A stretch of DNA of 64,000 nt from Vitis vinifera (taxonomy: Eukaryota > Streptophyta > Magnoliopsida > Vitales > Vitaceae), in assembly GCF_030704535.1 (NCBI RefSeq), contig NC_081815.1, forward strand, positions 4,412,501 through 4,476,500. Direction: 5' to 3'. The notes beneath the pieces are model-generated. The model saw only the letters and a program-made list of their open reading frames with translations, searched no databases and was not told the origin of the DNA. Positions 12,101 through 22,500 of the stretch are shown here, piece by piece; positions within the stretch are counted from its first letter, which is position 1; the number at the start of each line of letters is the position of its first letter. The position numbers and the translations under genes were made by a program.

Positions 12101-12775
12101 TTTTCTCATTCTTTCCAATCTGATATCTCTAATGTTGATGAGATCGAGCAGGATCTTGGCCTCACCTAAGATCCCTAGACTAGAGTGTTGTTTCCTTGTT
12201 AATACTAAAGGCATGAGTAACTTATTAATCACTCTGCAACAGGTTTCTCCAGCCTACAGAGAATTGCCTTAGGCCTCATTCTCTCAATAGTGGGAATGAC
12301 AGCTGCAGCACTAGCTGAGAGGAGACGATTATCTGTGGCAAAAGCCGTGGGTGACAACACTGCTACTCTTCCCATTAGCGTCTTCTTGCTGATTCCACAG
12401 TTCTTCTTGGTGGGTTCTGGAGAAGCCTTCATATACACTGGTCAGCTCGATTTCTTCATTACCCAATCACCCAAGGGGATGAAAACTATGAGCACTGGAC
12501 TCTTCCTCTCAACTCTCTCGCTAGGTTTCTTTGTTAGTAGCTTCTTGGTATCGGTAGTGAAGAGGGTGACAGGGAGCAGAGATGGCCAAGGATGGCTAGC
12601 AGACAACATCAACTACGGAAGACTTGATTGTTTCTATGGGCTTCTAGCCATACTAAGCTTCATTAATTTCGCAGTATTTCTGGTTTGTGCAGTGTGGTAC
12701 AAGCCTCAAAAACCTAATGATGGCATGCAGATGGAGACTATGGCTAATGGGTCATGCCCTGAGGAGAAGTGCTAG
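9124..12775 (+). CDS. NPF6.2: NRT1/PTR family transporter, NPF6.2 type
   Basis: This is a proton-coupled membrane transporter of the NPF (NRT1/PTR, major facilitator) family with about 12 membrane segments. Coding exons are 9124-9126, 9252-9354, 10653-10870, 11047-11594, 11683-12020 and 12243-12775, giving 580 aa. All have GT-AG borders and phases that close. The protein follows Arabidopsis NPF6.2 closely from memory, including SWTVADAVDYKG near the start, TTYAQMITFSVEQAST in segment 7 and FFITQSPKGMKTMSTG near the end. The ExxER proton-coupling motif is at residues 38-42, and a threonine matching Thr101 of NRT1.1 is at about 98. The NRT1.1 nitrate-binding histidine is replaced by Tyr345. The first exon holds only the ATG. 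If that splice is wrong, translation could start at 9261 (576 aa). NPF6.2 relatives are linked to nitrate storage and movement in the leaf; the substrate here is inferred. Confidence 0.9.
9858..9886 (+). repeat. GGGA/GA microsatellite in intron 2 of the NPF6.2-type gene
   Basis: A purine run of gaaggaggg and gagag units in the 1.3-kb intron. It is a simple repeat with no other visible role. Confidence 0.7.
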
Positions 12776-12804
12776 CTAGATAGTTATGAGCTAGTTAGGG
12801 TTGC

Positions 12805-14040
12805 ACCCTTTGGATCTTTCTTTTGTTTCCAATGTGTATACAGCACGAAATGCATGGGGTTTGGTTGTTTTCTCTCTTTTAACTTGCATGAATAGAGTGG
12901 CTTGGTGTTTCTTTGATCTCATGTATACTTCGTCTGAATGAACATGCTGGCTGATCTCATCGCTTCCACTACAGTACTTTATCATCTAAGTTCCTTGTGA
13001 TCTTTTCTCCTCTATCTATCGATCCAGTTATGATTACACTTAAGACTCATTTAGTGGTTGATGTTCAAATTCGGGCTTTGTGTTGTCATCGTTACAATAA
13101 TCATATCACCTTATTACCTTACATTAATTTAAGTTATATTAAATGCCATCTAAAGGAAGAAATTAAATTTTAATGGGTATAATTAAACCTATGGTTTCGA
13201 ATAGATAAAATAGATCATAATTATTTTCATGTTCATAACCATCTACCTAACTAGTCACTCAAGGAATGTTTCTTCTGTTGCCAATGGCATACATGAGTAT
13301 GAAATGCTTTAGGTTGGTTTTTCTCTCTTTCATCTTCCTTCAATAGTGCGGCATTTGGTTGTTCTTTTATGTCATGTGTACTTGTTTTGAATGGACCTGT
13401 TTATTCAATTCATCGCTTTCACCACAGTATTACATCTAATCATGTTCCTTCTAATATTTTCTCCTTTATCCATATATCTATGATCTACTTATTACACTTG
13501 GACTCATTTAATGGGCTATGTTCAAATTTGGGCTCAATTATAAAACATATTTGGATTGGTTAAATTATCATTGTGTTGTCACCATTATAATCATTTCATT
13601 TGAGGAAAGAACTTAAATTTTAATGGGTATAAACCTATGATCTTAATTACATAAAATATATCATAATTATCTCCATATTTATAACCATCTAATTAACTAG
13701 TCACTTCTTGAATCTTTCTTTTATTGCCAATGTGTATATAATAAGAAAATGAATGATTTGATTGTTATTTTACATCATATATACTTGTTTTGAATGGACA
13801 TGTTTGTTCACATCGTCTTCTGCTATCTATCCATCTATCTATGTAATCATTTCATGCAAACTCATTCAATGGTTATTATGTTCACTTGAACTTCATTATG
13901 GCACATATTTTGACCCATTAAATTATCGTTTTGTGTTCTTACCATTACAATAATCATCATGTCATATTATCACCTTATATTCATTTAAGTTATTATTATA
14001 TTTTTCAATGTCATCTAATGAAAAATAAATAAATTTTAAT
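12805..14040 (+). repeat. Threefold tandem repeat of the NPF6.2 3' flank, about 450 bp per unit
   Basis: Three diverged units begin near 12810, 13260 and 13707. Each opens with a version of cttttgttgccaatgtgtata, continues through a tttggttg block, a gtacttgttttgaatgga block, ctctatctatc, then ttcaaatt-gggct, a gtcaccatta block and a taattttaatgggtata block, and ends at ataaccatctaactagtcac. The third unit is shorter and more decayed. The first unit starts about 30 bp after the stop codon, so the repeated segment includes the 3' UTR of the gene. Confidence 0.8.
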
Positions 14041-15574
14041 GTAAAACCATTAATTTCTTTTATTTTTGATACAAAATTCTATTTTTCATTAAATAAATCA
14101 TGTAGACCTTCAAAATCCAATCCATAAGTATTTTCATTTTTCTGCCTTCAAGTGAATTCGAGTAAATAATAGTAATAATAGTCTTCGTCTTTCACATTTC
14201 ACAACTACTAGTATTAAATATAGTGTCCAACAAAAATATGTACATTGACAATAAATGGGCTCCTTCGAATAAAATAATAAATTATTATTTCATTGCTAAT
14301 ATTCTATATAATATGATATTCATCTTGGTTGTAAAGTTATATTTTATAACTTATTGGAAACATTTTGAATAATTGAAAGTGTCATTGAATAACAAATCAT
14401 TAAATATTACTTCTATCAGTTACCTTTAAAGTTTCGGGGACCTCTACTATGATACTTATATTTTTCTTTGAATTGCTTTTAATTAAAATGTTTTCTCTAG
14501 CTAAAAGCGTTTTTGAGAAAATCATATATTAAGTGTTTTTTTATTATTTTAAATTAAGCATTATAAGTGATTTAAAGTATTTTCCAATTTTTTACTAAAT
14601 GCCTAATTTTTCTTCAAAAACAATAGTATGAAAAAATATAAAATATATATATAAACTTTAAACTAGAAAAAGGAAAGAAAAATAAAAAATAAATTTAAAA
14701 TCAATAAAATTATTTTATATTCTATTTTAAACTCATTTACTTATTTTTCCTTTTCTATGTAAAGATTAAATAATTTAAAAATATATAAAATTTTAACTTA
14801 TTTTAATTATATTTAATTTTTTTTTCATATTTTTCATGTTCAAAACCAAACATGAGTAAAATATTTTCCTTAGTGCTATGTTTGGTTCCCGGAAAATATA
14901 AGGAAAGGAAAATAGAGAAGAAAAGTGAAATGAAAGAAAAAACGAAATAAAATAAAAAATAAATTTAAAATTAATAAATTATTTTTATATGTTTTTAAAA
15001 ATTGATTTCACTTAATTTCCTCAATTATATAAGGATTAAATAATTTTAAAATGCATAAAATTCTAACTAAATTTAATAATATTTTTTTTTTTATATTTTT
15101 CATAATTAAATCAAATATGAAAAAATCATTTTCTTTAATTTTTTTTTTCTTTCCTTAATACTTTTTGCAGCTAAACATAAGCTTTTTATTTATTTAAATA
15201 AATTAAAACTTTATAATGAAAAGATTAAGGAAAAAAATAGGTTATACAATTCAACCTATTTACTAAATAGATTTTATGGATTATTTTTTATAATTTATAT
15301 ATATATATATAGTAAATGGCTTTTGAGTTGAGCCAAAGTCTAAGACACTATTGCCATTACTTAACATTGACTCAGACCTTAAGAGAAGTAAAGTAAATGG
15401 AATATGATGACAGGTATCCAATTATCATCTATCACTCTAAACTTTATTTTAATTTTCATGCATCATCATTGGTATTCTTTGAAGTGAAATGACTCAAAGA
15501 AATTTAAAGATTCATGTAACGCTGACAAAATAGATGAAGCCTCTACCATATAAACAACGAGTAGGAGTCATAGT
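14041..15574. other. AT-rich spacer with MITE-like relics
   Basis: There is no gene. From about 14868 to 15183 lies an AT-rich element starting gctatgtttggttcccgg and ending ctgcaaacataagc-like in inverted form, similar to sequences near 39612 and 46400. A partial copy of the same family precedes it (about 14640-14865). Near 14480-14610 is a block of gtgtttttt/aaacactt sequence resembling 47.4-48.5 kb. A short (TA)n run lies at about 15297-15310. Confidence 0.5.
14868..15183. mobile_element. AT-rich MITE-like element
   Basis: The left end reads gctatgtttggttcccgg and the right end, reverse-complemented, reads gcttatgtttagctgc, giving imperfect terminal inverted repeats around an AT-rich core of about 300 bp. 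Related copies are at about 39612-39835 and 46400-46715. No target duplication is clear. Confidence 0.5.
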
Positions 15575-16286
15575 TGTTGAGGCCTCGCGTCCCTGGTGAT
15601 CCACGTAGTTGCCAAATGGATGGACGCACGATCTCAACCAATATAGATTCCTGGTTCAATCGTTCCTGCAAAAGGCGTCCGGACAGGGCGTCTGGACACA
15701 TCCTCCGATGGTTTTGTCAGCCATGGTTAGAGAGAATAATCAGTTGGTCTTTTACTAGGTATAGCAAGCTTACCTTCCTCTTTGTGTGAAGGTCCATATA
15801 TATCGTATCAGAAGCTCTATCTCCATCTTTAATGATAAGGAGATATTTTGGCTTGTCATGATGTCTCTAGGTGGTGACAGGGTCATCATCACCCTATGGG
15901 CGACTGACAGAGATCGTGGGAGGCGCCGCAGCTGTCAGAGATCGTAGGAAGTGACTTGCCATCATTCTTGTCTTTTCACTCTGCAGGTGGTGGAACGTGG
16001 GCCGTGGTAGGCTGTCAGAATGACGTAATAAGACTTGCTTACTTTAGTCAACGATCCGGACAAACATATCCGGATAGGATATGTCGGTCGTCCGGATGTG
16101 ATATGACGGTCGTCTGGGTGTGATGTTTGAGAGTGTCGTGTGCCTCTCCCTGAGGAAGTCCGGATAGGAGAAGCGCGCCACGTGTCTTCTTGGGGAAATC
16201 CGGATGGGGATAATCCGGGTAGAAACGTGTGCCACGTGTCATCAGTAAATGTGTGCCACGCGTCATCAGGGGGAGGGGTCCCTACA
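15575..16286 (-). repeat. 3' LTR of the Gypsy element
   Basis: This left LTR is 712 bp. Its 3' third (about 16048-16220) carries many TCCGGA/ATCCGG motifs and several CCACGTG G-box cores, some duplicated relative to the right LTR. The right LTR has lost about 15 bp near 25603. Confidence 0.9.
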
Positions 16287-16518
16287 ATGCCCCCCTTTTT
16301 AACTTGCCTATTTTGCCTGAGCAGAATGCGCGGGTTAAAAATATTTGTTTTTTGAAACTGAGGTTACTTTTTTGCGCTCATTGGGCCACGTGGCGCGCGG
16401 GGGCGAAGAGAGAGAGAGAAGCATTTATGATGAGCTGCCGCCTCTGGGTATTCCCAGGCAGCGTGTCGTTTCAATGATGGCGCAGCTGAACGGTTAGAAT
16501 ACCAAGAGGCTGTCTTAG

Positions 16519-16526
16519 TATAAATA
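16519..16526 (+). promoter_or_regulatory. TATA box of the antisense gene inside the Gypsy element
   Basis: TATAAATA lies on the plus strand, about 190 bp before a probable 5' UTR intron (donor at 16707, acceptor at 16966 or 16978) and 474 bp before the ATG at 16993. A perfect CCACGTGG G-box lies upstream at about 16385. Together they form a credible promoter for the plus-strand gene, separate from the LTR promoter. Confidence 0.6.
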
Positions 16527-16992
16527 GCAGACTGTTCCTTCCTCTTGCATTTTTTCCTTTTGTGTTTTTTTTTTTGTAGTGTTTTCTCTTCTACCTTCTG
16601 CGTATCTTCGTTATTGAGTGAAGCTCTAGGGTTTCCTACAGGCAATACTCGTGTCGTGACAGTGACTGTACTGCGGATTTCATTTCCATTTGCCAGTTTA
16701 CACTCGGTATGTTCTCTATTTCTGTTTTCTCTTTGTTGTGTTTGGTTTGTTTGGGTGTTTCTGGCTTGCTGGGCAAGTTGTTTGCGACTGGGTGTCGATA
16801 TTGGTTTCTAGGGTTTTTTCGGGGGGTTTTGCTTGTGTTTTGGGTGTGTTTAGGATTCCTGTTGCCCCTTTGTACCTTTTTTGGGCTATTGATTCTTGTT
16901 TGGGGTAGAGTTAAGGTTGTGGGGTCGGATTTTGCTGTGTTTGACTGTTGGCATTCCTCCATGTAGATTCATTTTCAGCCCCAGCCTAAAAA

Positions 16993-19450
16993 ATGTCTGC
17001 GAACAAGGAGGATACTTCATCCAGCTCGTCCGGCGATGCTCAAGCTGAGAAAGTCGTGGATAAGTTGAATGTGAGGGAGTTTTGCGAACGCTTCTGCATC
17101 CCAAATGGCGTGTTTGTTGAACTTACGAACGGAGAGGTCGTGTCAACTGAAAAAACTGAGGACAACTCTATCGTCTTTATCAAGGAGCAGTTCAATGCTG
17201 GGCCCCGGTTCCCTCTGCCGTCGTTGTTCAAGGAGTTCCTTCACTTCACCCAGATTCCTCCGGCTTATATTCATCCCAACATGGTCCGGGTGCTGATGGG
17301 GTGCAGCATTCTAGCCATGCTGTTCAATCTGGATCTCTCATTGCTGGAGGTTCTCTTCATTTATTCGATCAAGAAGGTGAAAAATGACATCTTCAGTTTT
17401 GTCGCGAGCCTTCCCTCGCTTCAGCTGGTGACCTGCCTTCCGGACTCGACCAAGGGGGCCGCCAAGGGACATGTGCTGGTCAAGGGCCTATGGGCGGGTT
17501 TGGTGGTGCATCCGGATAGGTCGTTCGCTCCCAACCAGTCGTTGAAGGTCCCAGGTATGACTAAATTACTTTCTGTCTTTTCGTGGTTTGTGAGCTTATG
17601 TCAACATTGTTAGGTGGCTGACATACTTTGCTTTCTTGAGTGCAGGCCAGGAAAAAAGGGGGAAGCTGGTGGAATGGGTGGAGAAAGCCTCGTTCGACCG
17701 TTTGAATAGGCTTTTTGAGATTGCGGCGGCCGAGAGGAGTTGTGAAACGCTACTCTCCGCGCAGAATCTCCGCTCGGTTACCCGGGAGCCCTAGCCGTAT
17801 GTGCTGAACATACTCCCGAGGCGGCTGCCCAAAAAGGTGGTGGCTGGGGAGCATTTTGTTCTCAAAGATCTCCCGTTCTACGCGGCGGTGCGAAAGGCAG
17901 ACTCTCGATCCCGCAAAGCCTGTCTCAACAAACAGGAGGTGAAAAGGCAAGAAGGACTTTTGCGGAAGGCTCCTGAGGATAAACGCCCCGCGTCCTCTCC
18001 ACCTACTGGTGCCCCAACGAAAAAGAAGAAGAAGATGGTTCTTAATAAGGGGAAAGAAATAAAACTTCCAACTCCCCCAAAGGAAGTGGCAATGTCGTCT
18101 CCAACTTTTGTGAAGAAAATAACAATAAGAGAGCCAGAGCTCCCCGCCTTGCCCTCTGTTTCAAGCGGCTCCAAACGTCTTGTGGGGCTAAACCATTCGG
18201 GGCCTTCAGTGTCAGCGTCCGGACGACTGGCTCTTCTGGCTGAGGAAGCGACTTCAGTAAATCAGCCCGGCTCTCCCCATCCGGACACGGATGCAGCAGG
18301 GGCCTTTTGTGCTGAAGCATTGCCTCCTATGGCACCCCCAACGGAAGAAACGGGGGCAAAAAGTCAGGGTTTGCCTCCTTGCGAGCCAAGCCCCCTTGCC
18401 TTTGTATCGGTGAAGGGGCCTGCTATAAGGAGGTCTTGTCCAGCCCATGACTTGAAGTCTAGCCTCATCGGGCAGCTTCAGGATCGTTTCTTGGAAACCA
18501 TCGAAGTCAGCTGCTCGTCCGTCCAGGATGATCATCCGGAGGGTAGTGAGACGGAGATGGCAGAAGAGAATCCAACCGTCCTGACGCTGGTCCCGGATGG
18601 GGGTTCACCTGGAGAGGCCCAGCCGGCCGAGAATGAAAGGGTCCCGGACCCGAGGGAGGAGTCACTCCCTAATGCCTTGTCAGGGGGGAGTCTTGTTGAT
18701 GATGCAGCTTGCATCTCTGCTAGCCCTTTTAGCTACGCGGAGTTGGGAGAGATGCTGAAACGGATTCCATCCAGATCAGATATTGTTGTGCCTTCAGCAA
18801 AAATGTTCGAAATGACAGAAATGGTATAATTTATTTCTTGATTTTTCTCGTCATATTGATGTGTTTGTTACATGGGTTGTAATTTTTGCACTTCTTGCTT
18901 GTGGGTTTTTCTACAGCTGGTGAGCGGTATTCGCGGCATGGCTCAACAACGTGATCTTTTTTCTGACCTGCTGCGGACTGCTGATTATATGAAGGCCTTC
19001 GTCTCTCAGCGAAAAAACAGTGAAGAAAAGCTACGCTTGAGACTGGAGCAGGCCGAAGCCAGTTTATCCGCTACTCGAGAGGACAACGAGGCTCTCCACA
19101 TAAAGCTAACTGAGGCAAAGAGTCGGGAGGAATCTATAGACGCCCGCCTGCATAAGGCGGAGGACGAGATGACCCAACTGAAGGGGGAAGTGAGACAACT
19201 CCGGACAGAGGTATCTATTGAGAAAAAGCAGAGAGAGGATTTGCAGTTGCGTTTATCAGTACAAAAAGAAGAGCTGGAGGCTGAGTTTGCTGCGGAAAGG
19301 GATGAACTTGAAGCGGACTACCAGAAGCAGGTAGATGAAATGTATTTCTTCGGCTACCGTTGCTGTATGAAGAAACATGGTATCAATCGGGATGTCCCTT
19401 CGATTCCTCCGAGTGATGAGGAGAAGCTGCCCGGCAAGCCTTCCCAATGA
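16993..19450 (+). pseudogene. Antisense ORF of the Gypsy element: gypsy-type transposon domain protein, one premature stop
   Basis: Three coding exons are visible: 16993-17554, 17646-18823 and 18917-19450, with GT-AG borders and closing phases. Exon 1 encodes a domain of the type annotated in plants as 'putative gypsy type transposon' (Pfam Transposase_28 from memory): PRFPLPSLFKEFL, then HPNMVRVLMGCSIL, then a hydrophobic stretch. Exon 2 is low-complexity and lysine/serine/proline rich. Exon 3 has long runs of E/K/L heptads and is a probable coiled coil. An in-frame TAG at about 17792 in exon 2 breaks the frame, so this copy probably makes only a truncated protein. The function is unknown. 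Such antisense frames are known in Tat-type elements. AATAAA at 19547-19552 provides a poly(A) signal. Confidence 0.8.
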
Positions 19451-19546
19451 AAGCTTTTCTTTTTGTAAAATTTTTTTTTTTTACTACTATCTTCTCTCTG
19501 TATTTTGTAGTCCGGAGACCTCCTTGTATACAATTTCACAAGTATT

Positions 19547-19552
19547 AATAAA
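19547..19552 (+). terminator. Poly(A) signal of the antisense gene
   Basis: AATAAA lies 97 bases after the TGA of the antisense gene. It falls just beyond the end of the opposing integrase frame (19588), so the two transcripts would converge here. Confidence 0.6.
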
Positions 19553-19587
19553 ACATACTTTATTTATTTTGTACTTGTGTCTTTATT

Positions 19588-22500
19588 TCACTGGTAATAC
19601 TGTTTTAAATTGGACGCATTCCACGGTCTGAGTAATAGGGTTCCGTCTAGCTTTTGTAGATGATAGGCTCCACTTTCACTTGTCTTAGATACCATATAGG
19701 GGTCTTCCCAGTTGGCTTGAAATTTTCCCACTCTTACCTCAATAGTATTTTCGAAAACTTTTCTAAGGACCAACGTACCATTTTTGAAGCTTCTGGGCCT
19801 TACTTTGCGATTGTAATGAGCGGATGCTCTCTGTTGATAATCTACTATCCGAATGGATGCAGTTTCTCTTACTTCGTCTGCCTAGTCCAAATTTCTTTCT
19901 AACTCCGTATTTGCATCATCCTGCCTTCCTGCCTCGGTCCGGATAGTGGATAGCCCTATTTCAGTAGGAATGATTGCGTTCATACCGTATGCGAGGGCGA
20001 ATGGAGTGTTTCCTATCGGACGTTCGGGTGTGGTTCGATAAGCCCATAGGACGCCGGGTAGCTCCTCCACCCACTTTCCTTTGGCTTGCTCGAGCCTCTT
20101 CTTTAAGGCAGTGATTAGGGTCTTGTTTGTGGCCTCTACTTGCCCATTACTTTGAGGATAACGCGGTGTGGAGTATGAATTCCGGATGTAGTTTCGAACA
20201 GAAATTCCGGAAAGCGATGCTATCAAACTGTGGACCGTTGTCGGCTATAATGGTTTGGGGGATTCCGAAGCGGCAAATGATGTTCTTCCACACGAACTTG
20301 GTGACATCTTTGTCTTTGATGCTAGCGTATGCTTCAGCTTCTACCCATTTACTGAAGTAATCTGTGGCGACGAGCATAAATTTCTTTTGAGCGGGTGCGG
20401 CTGGTAGGGGTCCTACTATGTCCATGCCCCACTGCACGAAGGGCTAGGGGCCTGAAATTGGCTTCAATGTCCCCAACGGTACATGTGGTATGGGGCCATG
20501 CCTTTGGCATTTGTCACATTTTTTGACATAGGTTGTCGCATCCTTCTTCATTGTGGGCCAATAATATCCTTGCGAATGGGCCCTATGCGCCAAAGATCGA
20601 CCTCCAGAATGATTTCCACATACTCCCTCGTGCAATTCAGCTAATACATACAGGACCTCTGAGTGGTTTAGGCACCGGAGATAGGGACCTGTGAAGGACC
20701 GCTTGTATAAGTGCCCCCCGATCAAGGTGAAACGGGCGGCTTGCACCCGGATCTTGTGTGTCTGCTTGGGATCCTCGGGTAGAGTGCTTGTCCGAAGGTA
20801 CTCTATAATGTCGTTCGACCACTCTTGGCCGTCTGCTTGGTTTGCCTTAATGGCATTGCAAGTGGAAGCTTCCGCGACGGAAGGGTTGGCTTGCACATGT
20901 ATAGGCAACAATATGGCTTCTTTAATGGGGAGGGAGACAGTTATGCCTACCAAGGCGTCGGTGCGCCCATTTTCAATTCGTTTTAGTTTTTCGATCGTCC
21001 ATTCGGTGAACCGCTGTAGGGTGTCTCTTACTTTAGCCAGATATCGCGTCATGTGCGCATCCTTAGCTTCGTGTTCCTTCTGAACGTGCCTTACCACGAG
21101 TTGGGAGTCACTATAGATCCGGAGCTTAAAGACGGATAGAGCCAGGGCGAGGTCCAATCCGGATAGGATGGCCTCATATTCCGCTTCATTGTTAGAGGCG
21201 GGGAACCCTAACCGGATGGCTTGCTCCAGATGTTATCCTGTTGGTGATTGCAGCAGGAGCCCTACTCCGGATCCTGATGATCGTGAGGCTCCATCAACCC
21301 GCAAAGTCCACCACTTTTTTTCACTTGGTTCGTTGCACTGGATAGGCCTTCGGGAGTATTCCAGCACGAAGTCAGCCATAACTTGGCATTTCATGGACAG
21401 CCTGGGTTGGAACTCGATCCCATATTCGCTTAACTCTATGGCCCATTAAAGCATTCTTCCGGTTAGGTCTGGCGTGTGTAGAATGTTGCGAAGGGGTTGG
21501 TCAGTTAACACGACCACCGGGTGGGGTTGGAAGTAAGGACGGAGCTTTTGGGTGGCACTCCGAAGGGCTAAGGCCGTTAGCTCCATTTTTTAATACCTGG
21601 TTTCTACATCCGCCAACGCTCTGCTGACGTAGTAGATAAGTTTCTGCTCCTTGGGTGAGGGGCAGTGGAATAGAACAGCGCTGATTGCCCACTCTGATAC
21701 AGCCAGATACATGTACAATTTTTCTTTAGGGATGAGGCTGCTCAGGATGGGCGGTTGCATAAGGCAATGTTTAATTTTCTCAAAAGCGCTTTGACAGCTG
21801 TCTGTCCATCCGTTCGCTCCAGCTTTTCGTATCGCCAAGAAGAAGGGTCGCAACTCATCAGTGAAGCGGGCTATAAAACGTCCTAGCGCGACGAGTTTGC
21901 TTGTGAGGCGCTGTAATTCCTTTTTGCTCCTGGGGGTGGTGTTTCCATGACTGCCTTGACTTGATCCGGGCTAACCTCTATCCCCCTTTGGCTGACCATA
22001 AATCCCAGGAATTTGCCAGCACTTACGCCAAAGGCGCATTTGGAAGGATTCAGCTTCATGTCATACTTTCTTAAGAGTTGGAAGACTTCTTGTAAGTGGA
22101 GGACATGTTCCTCTCGGGTTTTGCTTTTAACCACAATATCCTCAATATATACTTCTACTATGTGGCCGACCAGAGGCTTGAAGATTTTCGTCATCAGTCT
22201 CTGATAAGTGGCGCCAGCGTTTTTGAGTCCGAATGGCATGACTTTGTAGCAATAAAGGTCATGCGGTGTTATGAAGGCTGTTTTTTCTTCGTCAGCCGGG
22301 GACATGGGGATTTGGTGGTATCCGGAGAAAGCGTCCAAGAAGGAGAGCAGCCCCTGCCCAGCAGTGGAATCCACAATTTGATCTATACGTGGCAAAGGGA
22401 AATTGTCTTTTGGGCATGCATTTGTTGAGGTTGGTATAGTCGACGCACACCCGCCATTTGCCTTCTTTTTTTGGTACCACCACTACATTTGCCAACCAAT

